Of a stretch of 64,000 nt of DNA, positions 38,201 through 44,899 are shown in pieces. Made by a program: the position numbers and the translations under genes. Location of the stretch: NCBI GenBank assembly GCA_963854835.1, contig OY978529.1:4994501-5058500 (forward strand), given 5' to 3'. The notes below the pieces were generated by a model. The model made no database searches. It saw only the letters and a program-made list of their open reading frames with translations, and was not told the origin of the DNA. Source of the DNA: Megamerina dolium. Its lineage: Eukaryota; Arthropoda; Insecta; Diptera; Megamerinidae. The first letter of the stretch is position 1. Every line of letters begins with the position of its first letter.

Positions 38201-41200
38201 GCAAATCAAATTCTGTTACGAGGCAGATGAATCGGCCTACATAGCTATGCCATAATAATAATGGAATTGGATTCGGTTCGGTTGGGTTGATTCGGTTGGA
38301 TTTCGACCAGACCGAGGCACTGACTGTGTCTATTTCTGAACAATTGTGTCATAAAAAAATAAATAAATAAATATGTGGCACTTAAAGCCCCAAAGGGCTA
38401 ATTGGCCGAGCTTCTCTTCTATTACTGTTGTGCGTCTTAAATTTTGGACAGTATTAGAATGGACCTACTTATTTTAACCGGTTCCGAACGGCAGAACACT
38501 TGTGACATCACTTTTTCTGAGCTCTGTCACAGAGTTCTTTTTAGAAGCTTTTTCATGGCAAGTTGTTACTGTCGGAAGAATTGCCAATTGCTTGCCGACA
38601 GGTGGGTACCATTCGAAAGAAAAATCTTTTCGATATAAAATTTGTTATGCATCAGCCGGGTATTGAACCACGATCTACAGATCAGAGGCGAACACACTAA
38701 CCACTGAGCTACGGCAACCACTACAATTGTTTCATACTCTTGGGAATTATTGGAAGATATCATTTCCTTCAATTTTATCAATGAACTTCTTTGTTGTTTT
38801 TATTTCGATTGCAGCCAGTTCTCCTTGCAAGTTTTCCTGTTGGGCAATCTAAAATGAAGTGTATGAAGGTTTCTTCATCATGTTTGTTTTTTAAAAAGGT
38901 AAAGGAGATTCTAGTGTCGTAGACGGGCTTGGGTACAAAAGACCTCGTATGGTCGCAGTACCCGTAACACTTGGGGTTGGCCCTCAGACGCATCAGCCGT
39001 AGGGCTCATATCCTCTAATAGACTTCAGTCTGGTTTTGCGTGAACAAGAATTTTGTCCTTGCTCCAACGTCACGCTCTCTTTTGTTTTATTGATTAGCAT
39101 ACAGTGTCCGCTGATCATCACTCTCATTAGTTTTACTTCTGATCTGCTCAGTTCTAATAAATATTTTGATTTTCTTTCTAAATATGCCAGAAAGAATAAC
39201 TTGGAACTTTTTTGACCCACAATATTGTTCTATTTTCTGTTTGGTTTTCCTGAAAATTCATTTTTGACATACTGTTTGGGCTGAATTGCTGCTCCTTTCT
39301 TGCCAATCTGTCCTATTTCTCATTACCCTCAAACTCACAGTGTGCTGGAATCCAGTGTTGCTTGATTTCTTTTGCAAAGATTCTGGATGGCATTTATTGT
39401 TTTCCTAACAATCTTAGAGTTGATTGTCTTTCTGGCTCAGTGCCTTAATTCCTGCCATAAAAATTTACACTTAGTTCTGGCTTTAAAAAAAAATCATTAA
39501 CCTACAAAGCCTTTCGAGGGTGGTATTCTGAAAAGTAGTCATCCTCAACATGTAGTATTCGAGCTCTCATTAAATATTTTCTTTTGAAATGCAATACGAC
39601 AAAGAAATGATGGACGCTGTACTAGGGAACTCTACATAATCACTTGACAAAGCGATATTTTGGCGGAACTGAATTTAATTGTCATACCATCTTGGGAGAC
39701 AATGAACACCAATTGTCCAAAATATGCAATCATTGACGGCAACATCGCTCATCTTCATCACGTCGAATTAAAGTAGGAGAGATAGCAGATGTTGTGGGAA
39801 TCATATCTCAGTGGTCAGTGCGTTGGACTTCTGATCAGGAGGTGGTGAGTTCAATCCACGACTGATGCATAACTTTAATATCGAAAGATTTTTCTTTCGA
39901 ACGGTACACACCTGTCGGAAAGTAATTGGCTATTCTTCCGGTAGTAACAACATGCCATGAAAAAGCTTCTAAAGGAGCTATATGACAAAGCTCAGAATTT
40001 TTGTTTGTTACCTGAGCTAAAAATTCCATATGTTTGCGGCACTATTTTTGGGTCAAATATTTTGTTTATTTTTAGGCTACTTTTCACGAGCGATTCCGCG
40101 TGGAAGTCATACATACAACAGAAGAAACCTAATTTTAATAATTTCAAATCTAATGACACATTGCATATAGGAATACAAAATGTATACTTACGTAGGTGAT
40201 CACAATACAAGACGATAAACAAGTTTTAAAACAAGTGTTAAAAAAAAGAGTTTGTTTATAGTAGCCACCAACCACATAGCCTCACACAAATAAACAAAAA
40301 GAAAAGCGAAAGGAAAATTATGCTTTATTTAAACGCAAAAAAAAAATAAATATTTAAATATATTATATAGATATATCATCTATAAAGTCTAACCATTGCA
40401 ATTCAAATACAGCGATTAGTATTTGTGGCTGACCATACAACTGGTATGGGCCACTGCAGGCAGTTAGTTATACTAGACCAGACCAGCAAGACGACAAATA
40501 ACGAAGACACTGAACCGGTTGTTTGTTAGAGATTAGTTATATAAAATGGTAATGGAGGATATTTATCTTAAAAGTGCGTGTATGAAATGAATAATATTTT
40601 TAAGCAGAAAATCGAGAAAAAATTGAGGAAATTCGAATTGTTTCCATTTCAATCTTATCTCAATATTTGCTGTTATAGTCAACAGATAAAAAATCCATAC
40701 TAAAAACCAAGCCAATTTGAGTTTGGTGCCAAGGCACAATGCTGCCAAATCGTTAAAAACCTAAGGTGATCTCTGACATAATTAAAAAGAGGTTTTTGGT
40801 TAAAGAATCTGACATCTGCTTTTAAAAGTTATGTGAATAGAAGACATAGGGTGCCGCAGCTCAGTGGTTGGTATGTTGGCCTTCTGATCTGTAGGTCGTG
40901 GGTTCAATCCCCGGCTGAAGCATAACAAATTTAATAGCGAAGAGATTTTTCTTTTGAACTGTACCCACTTGTCGGCAAGCAATTTGCAATTTTTCCGGTG
41001 ACAAAGCTCAGAAAAAGTGATGTCGCAAGAGTTCTGCAGTTCGGAACCAGCTAAAAATAAGTAGGTCCCTTCTAATACTGTCCAAAATTTAACACGCTCA
41101 ACAGTAATGGAAGAGAAGCTCGGCCAAATAATATGTCTGGAGTTGCAATCTTTGGTCCATATCTCGGAAGTAATCCAAGAGTCCGGAGTCTGTTCCGGGG

Positions 41201-44200
41201 TGGAGACTCGATTGTAGTGAGAACAGATTACTACTCTTTGAGAACATATTATTTTCGAACAACAAGAAGCTCGGCCAAAGAGCACTTCTAGGCTTATAAG
41301 CGCCACATATTTATTTTTATTTTATAAATAGAAGACAACTCTGTTTAAATATGAATCAATAAAATTAATTAATTATTGAAAATTCTTTTTGGAATGTAAA
41401 CAACGAATTTGATATTTAATTATTAAAAACATAAAATTGTTGTTTTATTTGTTAAAAATTTATTATGAAATTTGATGTATTTGAAAGATAAATTATTAAG
41501 TCATGCGATTTTGTTGAAAAATTGTTCGAATCACTTGAAAATTAGTGGCTAGGAGTTTTTGCAGTCCTCGGAAACGATAACAATATTTATTTGGAAAATT
41601 AACAATATAATGGCTTCAACTTCACTTTATTGAACAAGTATTATATTTCCGCTCGGCACACTCGGTTCGGCCAAAGTCCACTTCGGGCCCTATAAGTGCC
41701 ACATATTCATTAATTTATTTATTTTTTTTTTTTTGTCGTACTAAAAGTTTATGCTATAGTAACAATAGTTTAAATTTTATCCCTTACAAAAGTGTACACA
41801 TTTAATACGTTCCTTAATAATGGAAGAGCGAAGGGATTTTTCGGAGCCAACTGCATTACTATTATATGTACTAATTAACTGTGTGTACTAATTATATGTA
41901 CTAATAATGTAAGCGCAGTTCAAAACCATAATAGAGGTTTGTTGAAAATCGATTGGTAATTTTCTAACTCGAAGTCGTACAGCGTTGTTGTCAAAACCAG
42001 AAGGGCTCTTTATGAAAAGTTACTTTTTGTGCCCAACTTTGTTTTATATAACTTTCCTTGAAAACATTCAAAACAAGAGTCCATAAGGAGACGTGACTTG
42101 ATCAGATCCGTTTTTGCCATATTTGTCTATCTGTCTGAAGCACGATATATACATATTTGCGGCACTTACATGCTCCAAAGAGCCGTTTGGCAGTTCAGTC
42201 TCAAAAATAACCTTTTTTTATTAACCGCTTCCGAACGGCAGAATCCATGCCACAGAGTTATTGAGAAGCTCTTCCATGGCAAATTATTACTGCCGGAAGA
42301 ATTGACAATTGCTTACCGATGGGCACGGTTCAGTTCGTTCAGTCTCAAATATTAACTATTTATATTAATCGGTTCCGAACGGCAGAATCCATGCCACAGA
42401 GCTCTTTTAGAAGCTCTTCCATGGCAAATTATTACTGCCGGAAGGATGGACAATTGCATACCGATGGGCACGGTTCAGTCCGTTCAGTCTCAAACCTAAA
42501 CTATTTATATTAATCGGTTCCGAACGGCAGAATCCATGCCACAGAGCTCTTTTAGAAGCTCTTCCATGGCAAATTATTACTACCGGAAGAATTAACAATT
42601 GCTTACCGATGGGCACGGCTCGAAAGACAAATATTTTCGATATTAAAGCCGAGAAACGAACCCATGACTATTGAACTACGTCACGAAAACTGACGGAATA
42701 TAATAAATTATTTTTACTAACGAATGGATGAAAGCCATTAGCACATTCCATATAAATGTTTGTTCTCCAATGTATGCTTGGAGACTTTGAACATGAAAAT
42801 TTACTGCTATAGAGCTGAGTGTGCTTGAAAATGGATGAAATCGGATGAAAATTACGGCTACATCCCATACCAAAGTATCATACTATATATACATTGTAGA
42901 ACATCCGTATGATGATCTTAAGGCTCTCAACAGTATTTCGAACGAAAAGTGTTACCCTCTGTATTGACGCCACTGTGGACTATGACTTCGTTGACTATGA
43001 CATTTGAAAAATGGGGGAAAAATGCTATTACATCATACGGAAATTGGATTCATAAATTTTAAAGATCCATAAAAAGATGAGGAGAAAATAGTTATATAAA
43101 AAGAAGAAGAAGACAAGGAAGAAGAAGAAGAAGAAATAAATTGAGCAAAAATACAATTTGAAACATACCACAAACATGGCGCGCCGTTTATAGTGAGCAC
43201 AACCGAAACGTTGATCGGAATGTTGTTGAAGCAACTTTTGTGATGTTGCTGATGATAATGGTGTTGGTGGTGCAGGTATTTGATGCTGCTGTTGCATTAT
43301 TGGAGTTTGATGATTATGATGATTACTTTGTTGTTGTTGTTGAATTATTGCCAAAGGCACTTGTTTCAATTGCTGATCTTGCTGAACATTGCTGACGTCA
43401 CAATTGTCGATTTTATTATAATTACCCTTGCAAATCGTCAATATATTTAGCATCGATTTTTTATCACAAATCTCATTTTTATTGCATTTATGTTTGCCAT
43501 TTTCATGCAAATCATTAGTAGTCGAAAGACTGGTAGTAGTAGTAGTAGTAGCAGTAGTTGTAGTAGTTGTTGTAATAGCATTATCAGCTATTCGCACTAA
43601 TGCCGGTGTCGATTGTGTGCGACGGAAAGTTTTTGCCTTCGGCATTATTATACCATTTATTGTTCTTGATATTGAAGCTGTTGGCGTTGATGACGACATT
43701 AGCTGCGTTGATGACAGCGACGGTATCAGTGACGACAGCGAGGATGATCGAGACGATGATGTCGATGATGACGTTGATGATGATGATGATGATCCATCAG
43801 CTGAGGACAACGATGATAAGGATGATGATGAGGGCTTTGTAGACGTTGAGGGTGTCGTTTTTGGCTTCATTATTGTCTTTATGGATGATAATGATGATGA
43901 TGACGAAGACGATGATATTGACGATCGCGATGAGTTTTTCTTCTCGAACATTGTTCTCTTCATTAATGTTGTTGTTGTTGTTGTTGTTGTTATCGTTTTT
44001 AAATTGCTTTGATTGAATTGATGCGTTGTCGCCGTTGTACGACTAGTCTTCTCTGTTGTTTTATTACTATTATTGAAAAATATTCCAAATGGACTTTGAC
44101 AATCTTCACAATCGCCATGATCACAGCCTTCGTCGTCACCGCCGCCACCTTCCCCCCCATCACCACCACCATCATCATCATCATCATCATCATCATCATG

Positions 44201-44833
44201 ATGATGATTGCAGTCGTTATCGTCACTAAAAGCATCAATTGGCTTCTCCTCATCTACATCAGACTCATCATAACCGAGATGATCATGATCATTGATCGTG
44301 TCAGTACTCATACTGCTGGTCCTCTTCGCTTGTGGCGACAATTGTCGTTGATTATCATTGTAGTTGTTGATACTGTCATTTATTTTATTACTAATTGCTA
44401 TTGTCGATGATAAAGTACTATGAGATGTGGTCGTCGCCGGCACCGCCACCTCAGCCACCTCAGCCACATTTGTATCGTCTAATTGAATTGTTTCCATTGC
44501 TGAAGCAATCGAACAATCAAATGAAGGAGACGATATGGTAGTAGTTGATTCAGATGTGAAGAAAGAGGATGAAGCTACAGTACCATTGCTGGAGCTTTCA
44601 TTTGTAGATGCTTCTAGATTCGATTTGCTGTGCTGGTGGCATTGTACAGTGACGTTGTCGGTGGTGGCACCGATGCTGGAGATATTCTGGTTGCTACTGC
44701 TGCTATTGTTGTTGTTGTTGTTGTTGTTGTTTTTATTGATCGTACTATGAAATGGCAATGACGCTGAGGCTGTTGCTGTCGCTTTCGTTGTTGCTCTTGT
44801 TGTTGCCTTATTATCGGCCATAATGGTATTCAT
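14158..44833 (-). CDS. Rchy1-like (CG16947 orthologue): RCHY1/Pirh2-type RING E3 ubiquitin ligase, 796 aa, five exons over 30.7 kb
   Basis: Exons (minus): 44833-43169, 16257-16096, 16004-15846, 14623-14345 and 14283-14158. Every junction is GT-AG and in phase 0. The product has a 540-residue Ser/Thr/Asn/Asp-rich N-terminus, then a CHY zinc finger (about 545-609, starting GCAHYKRR), a CTCHY finger (about 610-662), a C3H2C3 RING (C672, C675, C691, H693, H696, C699, C711, C714) and a C-terminal zinc ribbon (CNDC at 750-753, CMEC at 768-771). This is the order of human RCHY1, which ubiquitinates p53 and other targets in cytosol and nucleus. The long N-terminus is an insect feature. An in-frame second ATG (44819-44821) could be the start. 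The final residues after [11 protein letters not shown] are less certain. Confidence 0.9.
14345..14623 (-). CDS. RCHY1 exon 4: RING domain
   Basis: 93 codons from an acceptor ATTACAG to a donor CATAAG|GTATTG. It contains [20 protein letters not shown] followed by GHLLHKMC and CPTC, the complete C3H2C3 RING, then the helical PMPSEYQN-equivalent segment ([12 protein letters not shown]) and the first CxxC of the zinc ribbon. Confidence 0.92.
14668..15824 (-). mobile_element. mariner element in an RCHY1 intron
   Basis: A 1,157-bp element flanked by TA on both sides (14666-14667 and 15825-15826). Its ends are imperfect inverted repeats: the left begins CGAGGGCGGTCCCAGAACTA and the right, reverse-complemented, begins TGAGGGTGATCCCAGAACTA. 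It sits in the intron between RCHY1 exons 3 and 4 and is oriented with the gene. Confidence 0.92.
14732..15625 (-). pseudogene. mariner transposase, disrupted
   Basis: The ORF 15625-15041 holds the helix-turn-helix half (ending KSATHRIL) and the first catalytic Asp ([12 protein letters not shown]), with the [16 protein letters not shown] block. A deletion and frameshift follow near 15040, and the stretch carrying the second Asp (FHQD) contains stops. The ORF 14971-14732 resumes with the third Asp ([13 protein letters not shown]). It therefore cannot make an active enzyme. Confidence 0.9.
15846..16004 (-). CDS. RCHY1 exon 3: CTCHY zinc finger
   Basis: 53 codons between an acceptor ATTTAG and a donor CGG|GTGAGT. 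The sequence is dense in paired cysteines and histidines ([37 protein letters not shown]), the CTCHY pattern of the Pirh2 family. Confidence 0.92.
16096..16257 (-). CDS. RCHY1 exon 2: main part of the CHY zinc finger
   Basis: 54 codons between an acceptor TTTACAG and a donor GGTAAA|GTAAGT. It reads [20 protein letters not shown], then CSEC and CENCG ligand pairs. Its first residues directly continue the CHY motif that ends exon 1 some 27 kb upstream. Confidence 0.92.
16405..17397 (+). mobile_element. LINE 3' fragment with RNase H and TAACC tail
   Basis: The fragment encodes a degenerate RNase [19 protein letters not shown] with the first Asp, VFQAEI with the Glu, [12 protein letters not shown] with an Asp, and [19 protein letters not shown] zinc-knuckle C-terminus follows that is readable only across frames (an EEEGE...[12 protein letters not shown] stretch near 17155-17210). 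Stops at 16776 and frameshifts break it. It ends in GGCCGCATAACC plus TAACC repeats. RNase H in a LINE points to the I/R1-Jockey group; the exact clade is uncertain. Confidence 0.8.
17398..17690. repeat. Degenerate dispersed repeat units (plus orientation)
   Basis: No gene. Units resemble those at 18040-18620 ('GAGAGCCTC', 'TTTTTGTGTTTTTGTG', 'GAAAGCCTCC') and are the reverse complement of the family at 11040-11690. Confidence 0.45.
17691..18035 (+). mobile_element. tRNA-derived SINE, copy 1
   Basis: The tRNA-like head is partly decayed, but the B-box GGTTCAATCACC survives. The family body follows: 'TCGAACGGTGCCCATCTG', 'TCGGCAAGCAATTG', 'TTCCGGCAGTAACAA', 'GTTCTGCCATTCGGAACC' and 'TATTGGAAGAGAAGCTC'. 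A copy at 30491 is better preserved. Confidence 0.8.
18040..19640. other. Repeat units then AT-rich intron sequence, no gene
   Basis: 18040-18620 holds two or three degenerate units of the dispersed repeat ('AAAATTAATGGGG', 'GATTTTCAGGTGT'). From 18620 to 19640 the sequence is AT-rich with a poly(T) run near 19138 and no recognisable coding content. All of it lies in RCHY1 intron 1. Confidence 0.45.
19760..20600 (+). pseudogene. mariner-like transposase remnant, internally deleted
   Basis: Pieces of an insect mariner-type transposase in order: [11 protein letters not shown] near 19930, an [15 protein letters not shown] stretch near 20040-20080 in a shifted frame, then 20189-20500 with [27 protein letters not shown] and a C-terminus ending [12 protein letters not shown]. 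The middle (including the first catalytic Asp) and the segment after the third Asp are deleted. No clear terminal repeats were found. A CT-rich run lies at its left edge (19745-19780). Confidence 0.75.
20694..20698. repeat. 5-bp target duplication, left (ATATT)
   Basis: ATATT abuts the left LTR and recurs at 29687-29691 after the right LTR. Five bases suits BEL/Pao-type integration. Confidence 0.85.
20699..21319 (+). repeat. 5' LTR of BEL/Pao-type element (621 bp)
   Basis: It begins TGTTTACGCC and ends CACACATTCA, with canonical TG...CA ends. The 3' copy at 29066-29686 has exactly the same length and, by reading, the same sequence. AATAAA motifs near 21156-21175 may be the polyadenylation signal. 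Confidence 0.95.
21325..21342 (+). promoter_or_regulatory. Primer binding site for tRNA-Tyr
   Basis: TGGTCCTTCGAGCCGGAT starts 5 bases after the LTR. Its reverse complement, ending GGCTCGAAGGACCA, is the 3' end of eukaryotic tRNA-Tyr including CCA. It would prime minus-strand DNA synthesis. Confidence 0.88.
21343..24465 (+). other. Unusually long noncoding leader of the LTR element
   Basis: 3.1 kb with no ORF resembling a known protein. It contains a hairpin at 21422-21453 (11-bp stem ATACGAATCAG/CTGATTCGTAT, 10-base loop) soon after the primer site. A degenerate direct repeat follows in which TTGTAACTGGTGTTCCACCA appears near 21741 and 21872, each followed by TACAACAA and a TTAACGGA-like segment. 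Packaging or translation-control functions are possible but not shown. Confidence 0.6.
24466..27258 (+). CDS. BEL/Pao-type Gag-protease with a second zinc-knuckle array, 930 aa
   Basis: The ATG at 24466 (MANIKRF) is preferred over the upstream non-ATG extension of the frame. Domains in order: a helical Gag region; the DUF1759-like block ([15 protein letters not shown] at about 130, through about 330); a first Cys/His array at about 346-409 ([38 protein letters not shown]); and a pepsin-like retroelement protease ([13 protein letters not shown], Asp about 489) with its DUF1758-like region up to FGWVITGPL. Where reverse transcriptase should follow, a Ser-rich linker leads to a second, different array at about 766-830 ([42 protein letters not shown]), then a basic tail. 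The frame is open throughout. Reverse transcriptase and integrase are absent. Confidence 0.9.
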   Translation: MANIKRFHAAVEEITETDTYFQLINTDTHSAGALEVQRREFEAAWVELKSAYQAIITQEVEDANLGQIKAKYKESKLAYVRCLANINAHLHDLTVIMSSPVAAPAPAESQTPQYSMPTIQLPPCDTACFSGDYVSWPSFRDMFTALYRNNARLSPVEKLYHLLQKTRGEAHNIIKSTPLTNDGFIIAWHNLEERYENKRILVNIQLKALFNLQPVVHETGVNIKRLQRTINDCITNLQLLDIDTSQWDAIFVYLCSTKLPDTTLCLWEQSIRNKREIPRWRDFDTFLTERFQTLESVLDIRSGFRQLSQPQNRQPNQCTPARSSNMSPANPQKIHTFQVNVRKQKCPMCQKMHHLRTCPDFLKLSVNDRYKAVKSYKLCTNCLANSHESTSCKSLYSCSACNKRHHTLLHRLEKAASLSGEQLPSTSAAAAELSRQSFTSQLQTVPKSVPNKVSEIHNHTPKDSSVLLGTALVHIRYRNTTFTARALIDSGSEATFISESLRNRLRLPVCDVRTEVTGLNEVVTAHSSKMCSLIIGSPMDAEVAIKVDAFVLKRLTGKLPSCSNLKNLREEVANLRLADKHLHRSSPVDLVLGGDIYPSIMLDGIQKGILGSLIAQNTVFGWVITGPLQPHQRSRTIPSFLNKVVVELNQDISDSSSRSRRNFPELLTVTSPTAISVKVSRQSSDSQRQSVSNEKQHTTSITTTHLPINPTARRRISSFCNRISRCQFPNSSCSSSPDSRKYPKCENFILRRTNKKASNVTVTHACCPLCRSMHPLRQCEKFSSLTVKEKISIVNKYRICVNCLANSHTLTECHSHYSCRFCGKRHHSLLHRMRQRAKMRCNTSKSSTFSSKKKLRPHRTCTMETQLPSEMLTTRSFRRMTLSNQHFPERHWSLNDRKPKSLPRNSVSPNAGPQELYFRTFQRDNMAQSY
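27259..29050 (+). other. Noncoding 3' part of the LTR element
   Basis: The frame right after the ORF stop, and other frames, give only short stretches without recognised pol motifs. From about 28630 the sequence is strongly AT-rich, up to the polypurine tract. No YxDD box, RNase H or HHCC/DDE integrase pattern was seen on either strand. Confidence 0.6.
29053..29065 (+). promoter_or_regulatory. Polypurine tract
   Basis: AAGGGGGGCGGAA immediately precedes the 3' LTR and would prime plus-strand synthesis. It contains one interrupting C. Confidence 0.85.
29066..29686 (+). repeat. 3' LTR of BEL/Pao-type element (621 bp)
   Basis: Same length and, as far as read, same sequence as 20699-21319. It is followed by the duplicated ATATT. 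Confidence 0.95.
29692..30490. repeat. Dispersed repeat units in both orientations
   Basis: No gene. 29760-30100 carries units in minus sense ('CTCATTAATTTCTACT', 'CCGAAAATCGACAGATT') and 30120-30470 carries units in plus sense ('GGCAATCCGCC', 'GATGGAGATAGGGGGTAGG', 'GTCGACTTTTGAGGT'). The two blocks together form a loose inverted arrangement. Confidence 0.45.
30491..30867 (+). mobile_element. tRNA-derived SINE, copy 2, with LINE-like 3' tail
   Basis: Head: GGTGCCGTAATCCAGTGATTAG (A-box region) and GTGGGTTCAATCCCTGGC (B-box). The family body follows. The 3' end reads GGTGGTATCATAATGGAC, then GGCCCAAGTGTG and GCCACATAACCTAACCTAAC. That end matches the 3' ends of nearby LINE fragments, unlike other copies here, which end CGCCACATATTTATTTTTA. 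Confidence 0.88.
30868..31370. other. AT-rich intron sequence, nothing recognised
   Basis: Long A and T runs (31090-31106 and 31296-31307) and no coding content. Confidence 0.4.
31371..32095. repeat. 383-bp tandem duplication
   Basis: Unit 1 begins near 31371 and unit 2 near 31754. TACGGTTACAAA recurs at 31381 and 31764, a period of 383. Both units share 'CCCCACTATAGCTAAGTTAG', 'AAGCATCTTGAGATGAGAG' and 'GATGATGAGATCGATGCTG', with small indels. A third, decayed piece (AACTAAGTTAGTAA, GATCACCACGCTAGAGCATT) lies at about 32868-32945, beyond the RTE insertion. Confidence 0.85.
32132..32785 (-). mobile_element. RTE-like LINE reduced to its two ends (internal deletion)
   Basis: The 3' portion (32132-32351) matches the last ~220 bases of the 8591 copy, including [13 protein letters not shown] and the TAAG tail. 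It is joined directly to the opposite end of the element. Reading the minus strand, a leader with a 13-C run (plus-strand G run 32453-32465) precedes an ORF containing [19 protein letters not shown] and DLRICTWNV. The last is the first motif of an apurinic-type endonuclease. About the whole coding body is missing. The outer 5' limit near 32785 is approximate and no target duplication was found. Confidence 0.8.
33006..33302 (-). mobile_element. tRNA-derived SINE, copy 3
   Basis: Reverse complement: a head GGTGCCGTAGCTCAGTGGTT (A-box) and a B-box region GGTTCAATCGCC, then a shortened body and a 3' end in GTGCCACATATTTATT. About 60 bases of the body are missing compared with copy 4. Confidence 0.85.
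33500..34095 (-). mobile_element. LINE 3' fragment (RNase H end and zinc knuckle)
   Basis: On the minus strand, in broken frames, it shows [17 protein letters not shown] (end of RNase H), [30 protein letters not shown], and a 3' end GGTGGTATCACAATGGGC with GGCCTAGGTGCG and CCTACC repeats. It is the same kind of LINE as at 16405-17397. Several stops are present. Confidence 0.7.
34205..35546 (+). pseudogene. RTE-like LINE copy, decayed
   Basis: Homologous to the 8591 element in the opposite orientation: [36 protein letters not shown], then [18 protein letters not shown] and the terminal GGCCACATAAGTATGTAAG. It has stops (for example after GMNT at 34762) and frameshifts, plus a deletion near 34225 relative to the other copy. 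The left boundary is approximate. Confidence 0.85.
35690..36235 (-). pseudogene. LINE fragment: RNase H C-terminus and zinc knuckle
   Basis: The ORF 36190-35681 begins in the RNase H end motif, [22 protein letters not shown], with an extra GHEG repeat. It continues through [19 protein letters not shown] to [15 protein letters not shown] and [14 protein letters not shown]. It is open over 169 codons but lacks everything upstream. The fragment at 47430 has the same C-terminus. Confidence 0.8.
36240..37600. other. AT-rich intron sequence, no gene recognised
   Basis: Only short ORFs. An A-run lies near 37348-37362. No repeat family was recognised. Confidence 0.4.
37600..38200 (+). pseudogene. 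LINE fragment: RNase H end and zinc knuckle
   Basis: It starts in [29 protein letters not shown] sequence (37625-37695). After stops it continues in the ORF 37811-38029 with [10 protein letters not shown] and [18 protein letters not shown]. The 3' part contains GGTGCACAATAGACC and GTCGCAGTGCA, wording shared with other LINE 3' ends at 47650 and 50985. Confidence 0.75.
38368..38722 (-). mobile_element. tRNA-derived SINE, copy 4 (near full length)
   Basis: Reverse complement: GTTGCCGTAGCTCAGTGGTT, a B-box variant GGTTCAATACCC, TCGAATGGTACCCACCTG, CCGACAGTAACAACTTGCC, GTTCTGCCGTTCGGAACC, TGTCCAAAATTTAAGACGC and a 3' GTGCCACATATTTATTTATT. It is the most complete copy of the CACATATTT-tailed subfamily here. 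Confidence 0.88.
38780..39240 (-). pseudogene. LINE C-terminal fragment
   Basis: Minus strand: [20 protein letters not shown] (39160 downward), then [32 protein letters not shown] and PTGKLARR. This is the pattern of the zinc-knuckle tail of RNase H-bearing LINEs. A partner copy with the same sequence around 'GATTCTAGTGTCGTAGACGG' lies at 59300-59640. Confidence 0.7.
39794..40012 (+). mobile_element. tRNA-derived SINE, copy 5, 3'-truncated
   Basis: Head ATATCTCAGTGGTCAGTGCG and B-box GAGTTCAATCCACG, then TTTCGAACGGTACACACCTG and TTCCGGTAGTAACAACATGCC. It stops after ACAAAGCTCAGA. Confidence 0.8.
40850..41322 (+). mobile_element. tRNA-derived SINE, copy 6, with a nested insertion
   Basis: Head GGGTGCCGCAGCTCAGTGG and B-box GGGTTCAATCCCCGGC, both near consensus. 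The body is interrupted after GAAGCTCGGCCAAA (41115-41128) by 137 bases and resumes with the same 14 bases at 41266-41279. It then continues to the family 3' end CGCCACATATTTATTTTTA. The internal GGCAGTAACAA segment is deleted. Confidence 0.88.
41129..41265. mobile_element. 137-bp insertion inside a SINE, flanked by a 14-bp duplication
   Basis: It is bounded by identical 14-base copies of the SINE sequence GAAGCTCGGCCAAA. It starts TAATATGTCTGG and ends in a short A-rich tail (GAACAACAA). It has no ORF, and no family was recognised. The long duplication and A-rich end suggest a retroposed sequence. Confidence 0.7.
41330..42150. other. AT-rich intron sequence with a SINE 3' fragment
   Basis: Only the 3' end of a SINE is recognisable at about 41662-41740 (TTCGGCCAAAGTCCACTT, GTGCCACATATTCATTAATTT). 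The rest has no identified content. Confidence 0.5.
42155..42685 (-). mobile_element. tRNA-derived SINE with its core triplicated
   Basis: The 3' end (GCGGCACTTACATGCTCC on the plus strand) and a decayed head (ending near 42685) are present once. The core module is present three times in a row. The plus-strand landmark GAATCCATGCCACAGAG recurs at 42241, 42385 and 42530, periods of 144 and 145 bases. Each module also has TTCCGAACGGCA, CTTCCATGGCAAATTATTAC and CCGATGGGCACGG. Confidence 0.9.
42690..43168 (-). other. 5' end of RCHY1 intron 1
   Basis: No gene. The donor GTG|GTATGT is at 43168-43163 on the minus strand. A GAA-rich run lies near 43105-43135. Confidence 0.5.
43169..44833 (-). CDS. 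RCHY1 exon 1: low-complexity N-terminus and start of the CHY finger
   Basis: 555 codons ending [12 protein letters not shown] just before the donor. The bulk is compositionally simple: Asn/Ser runs (about 33-48), a His-Asp-Gly tract ([12 protein letters not shown] then Gly/Glu/Asp), several Thr and Ser runs, and Gln-rich stretches near the end. It reads as intrinsically disordered, with no other folded domain seen. Acidic and Cys-containing CDHGDCEDC follows the Asp tract. The triplet runs make long false ORFs on the opposite strand. Confidence 0.88.
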
Positions 44834-44899
44834 ATCGTCTTTGTCGTTGTTGTTCTTGTTGCTGTTCTTATTATTGTTTGTTATTGCATTAAATTAAAA

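Noticed and set aside
40850..40925. tRNA gene
   Set aside because: A- and B-box are present, but the sequence does not fold as a full cloverleaf and continues into the SINE body found in many copies.
42241..42640. CRISPR-like or satellite array
   Set aside because: Only three units, each a SINE core, bounded by a single SINE head and tail; the host is a eukaryote.
43428..44750. Plus-strand ORFs rich in Asp, Val or Met
   Set aside because: They are mirror frames of the triplet runs in RCHY1 exon 1, which has splice and domain support on the minus strand.
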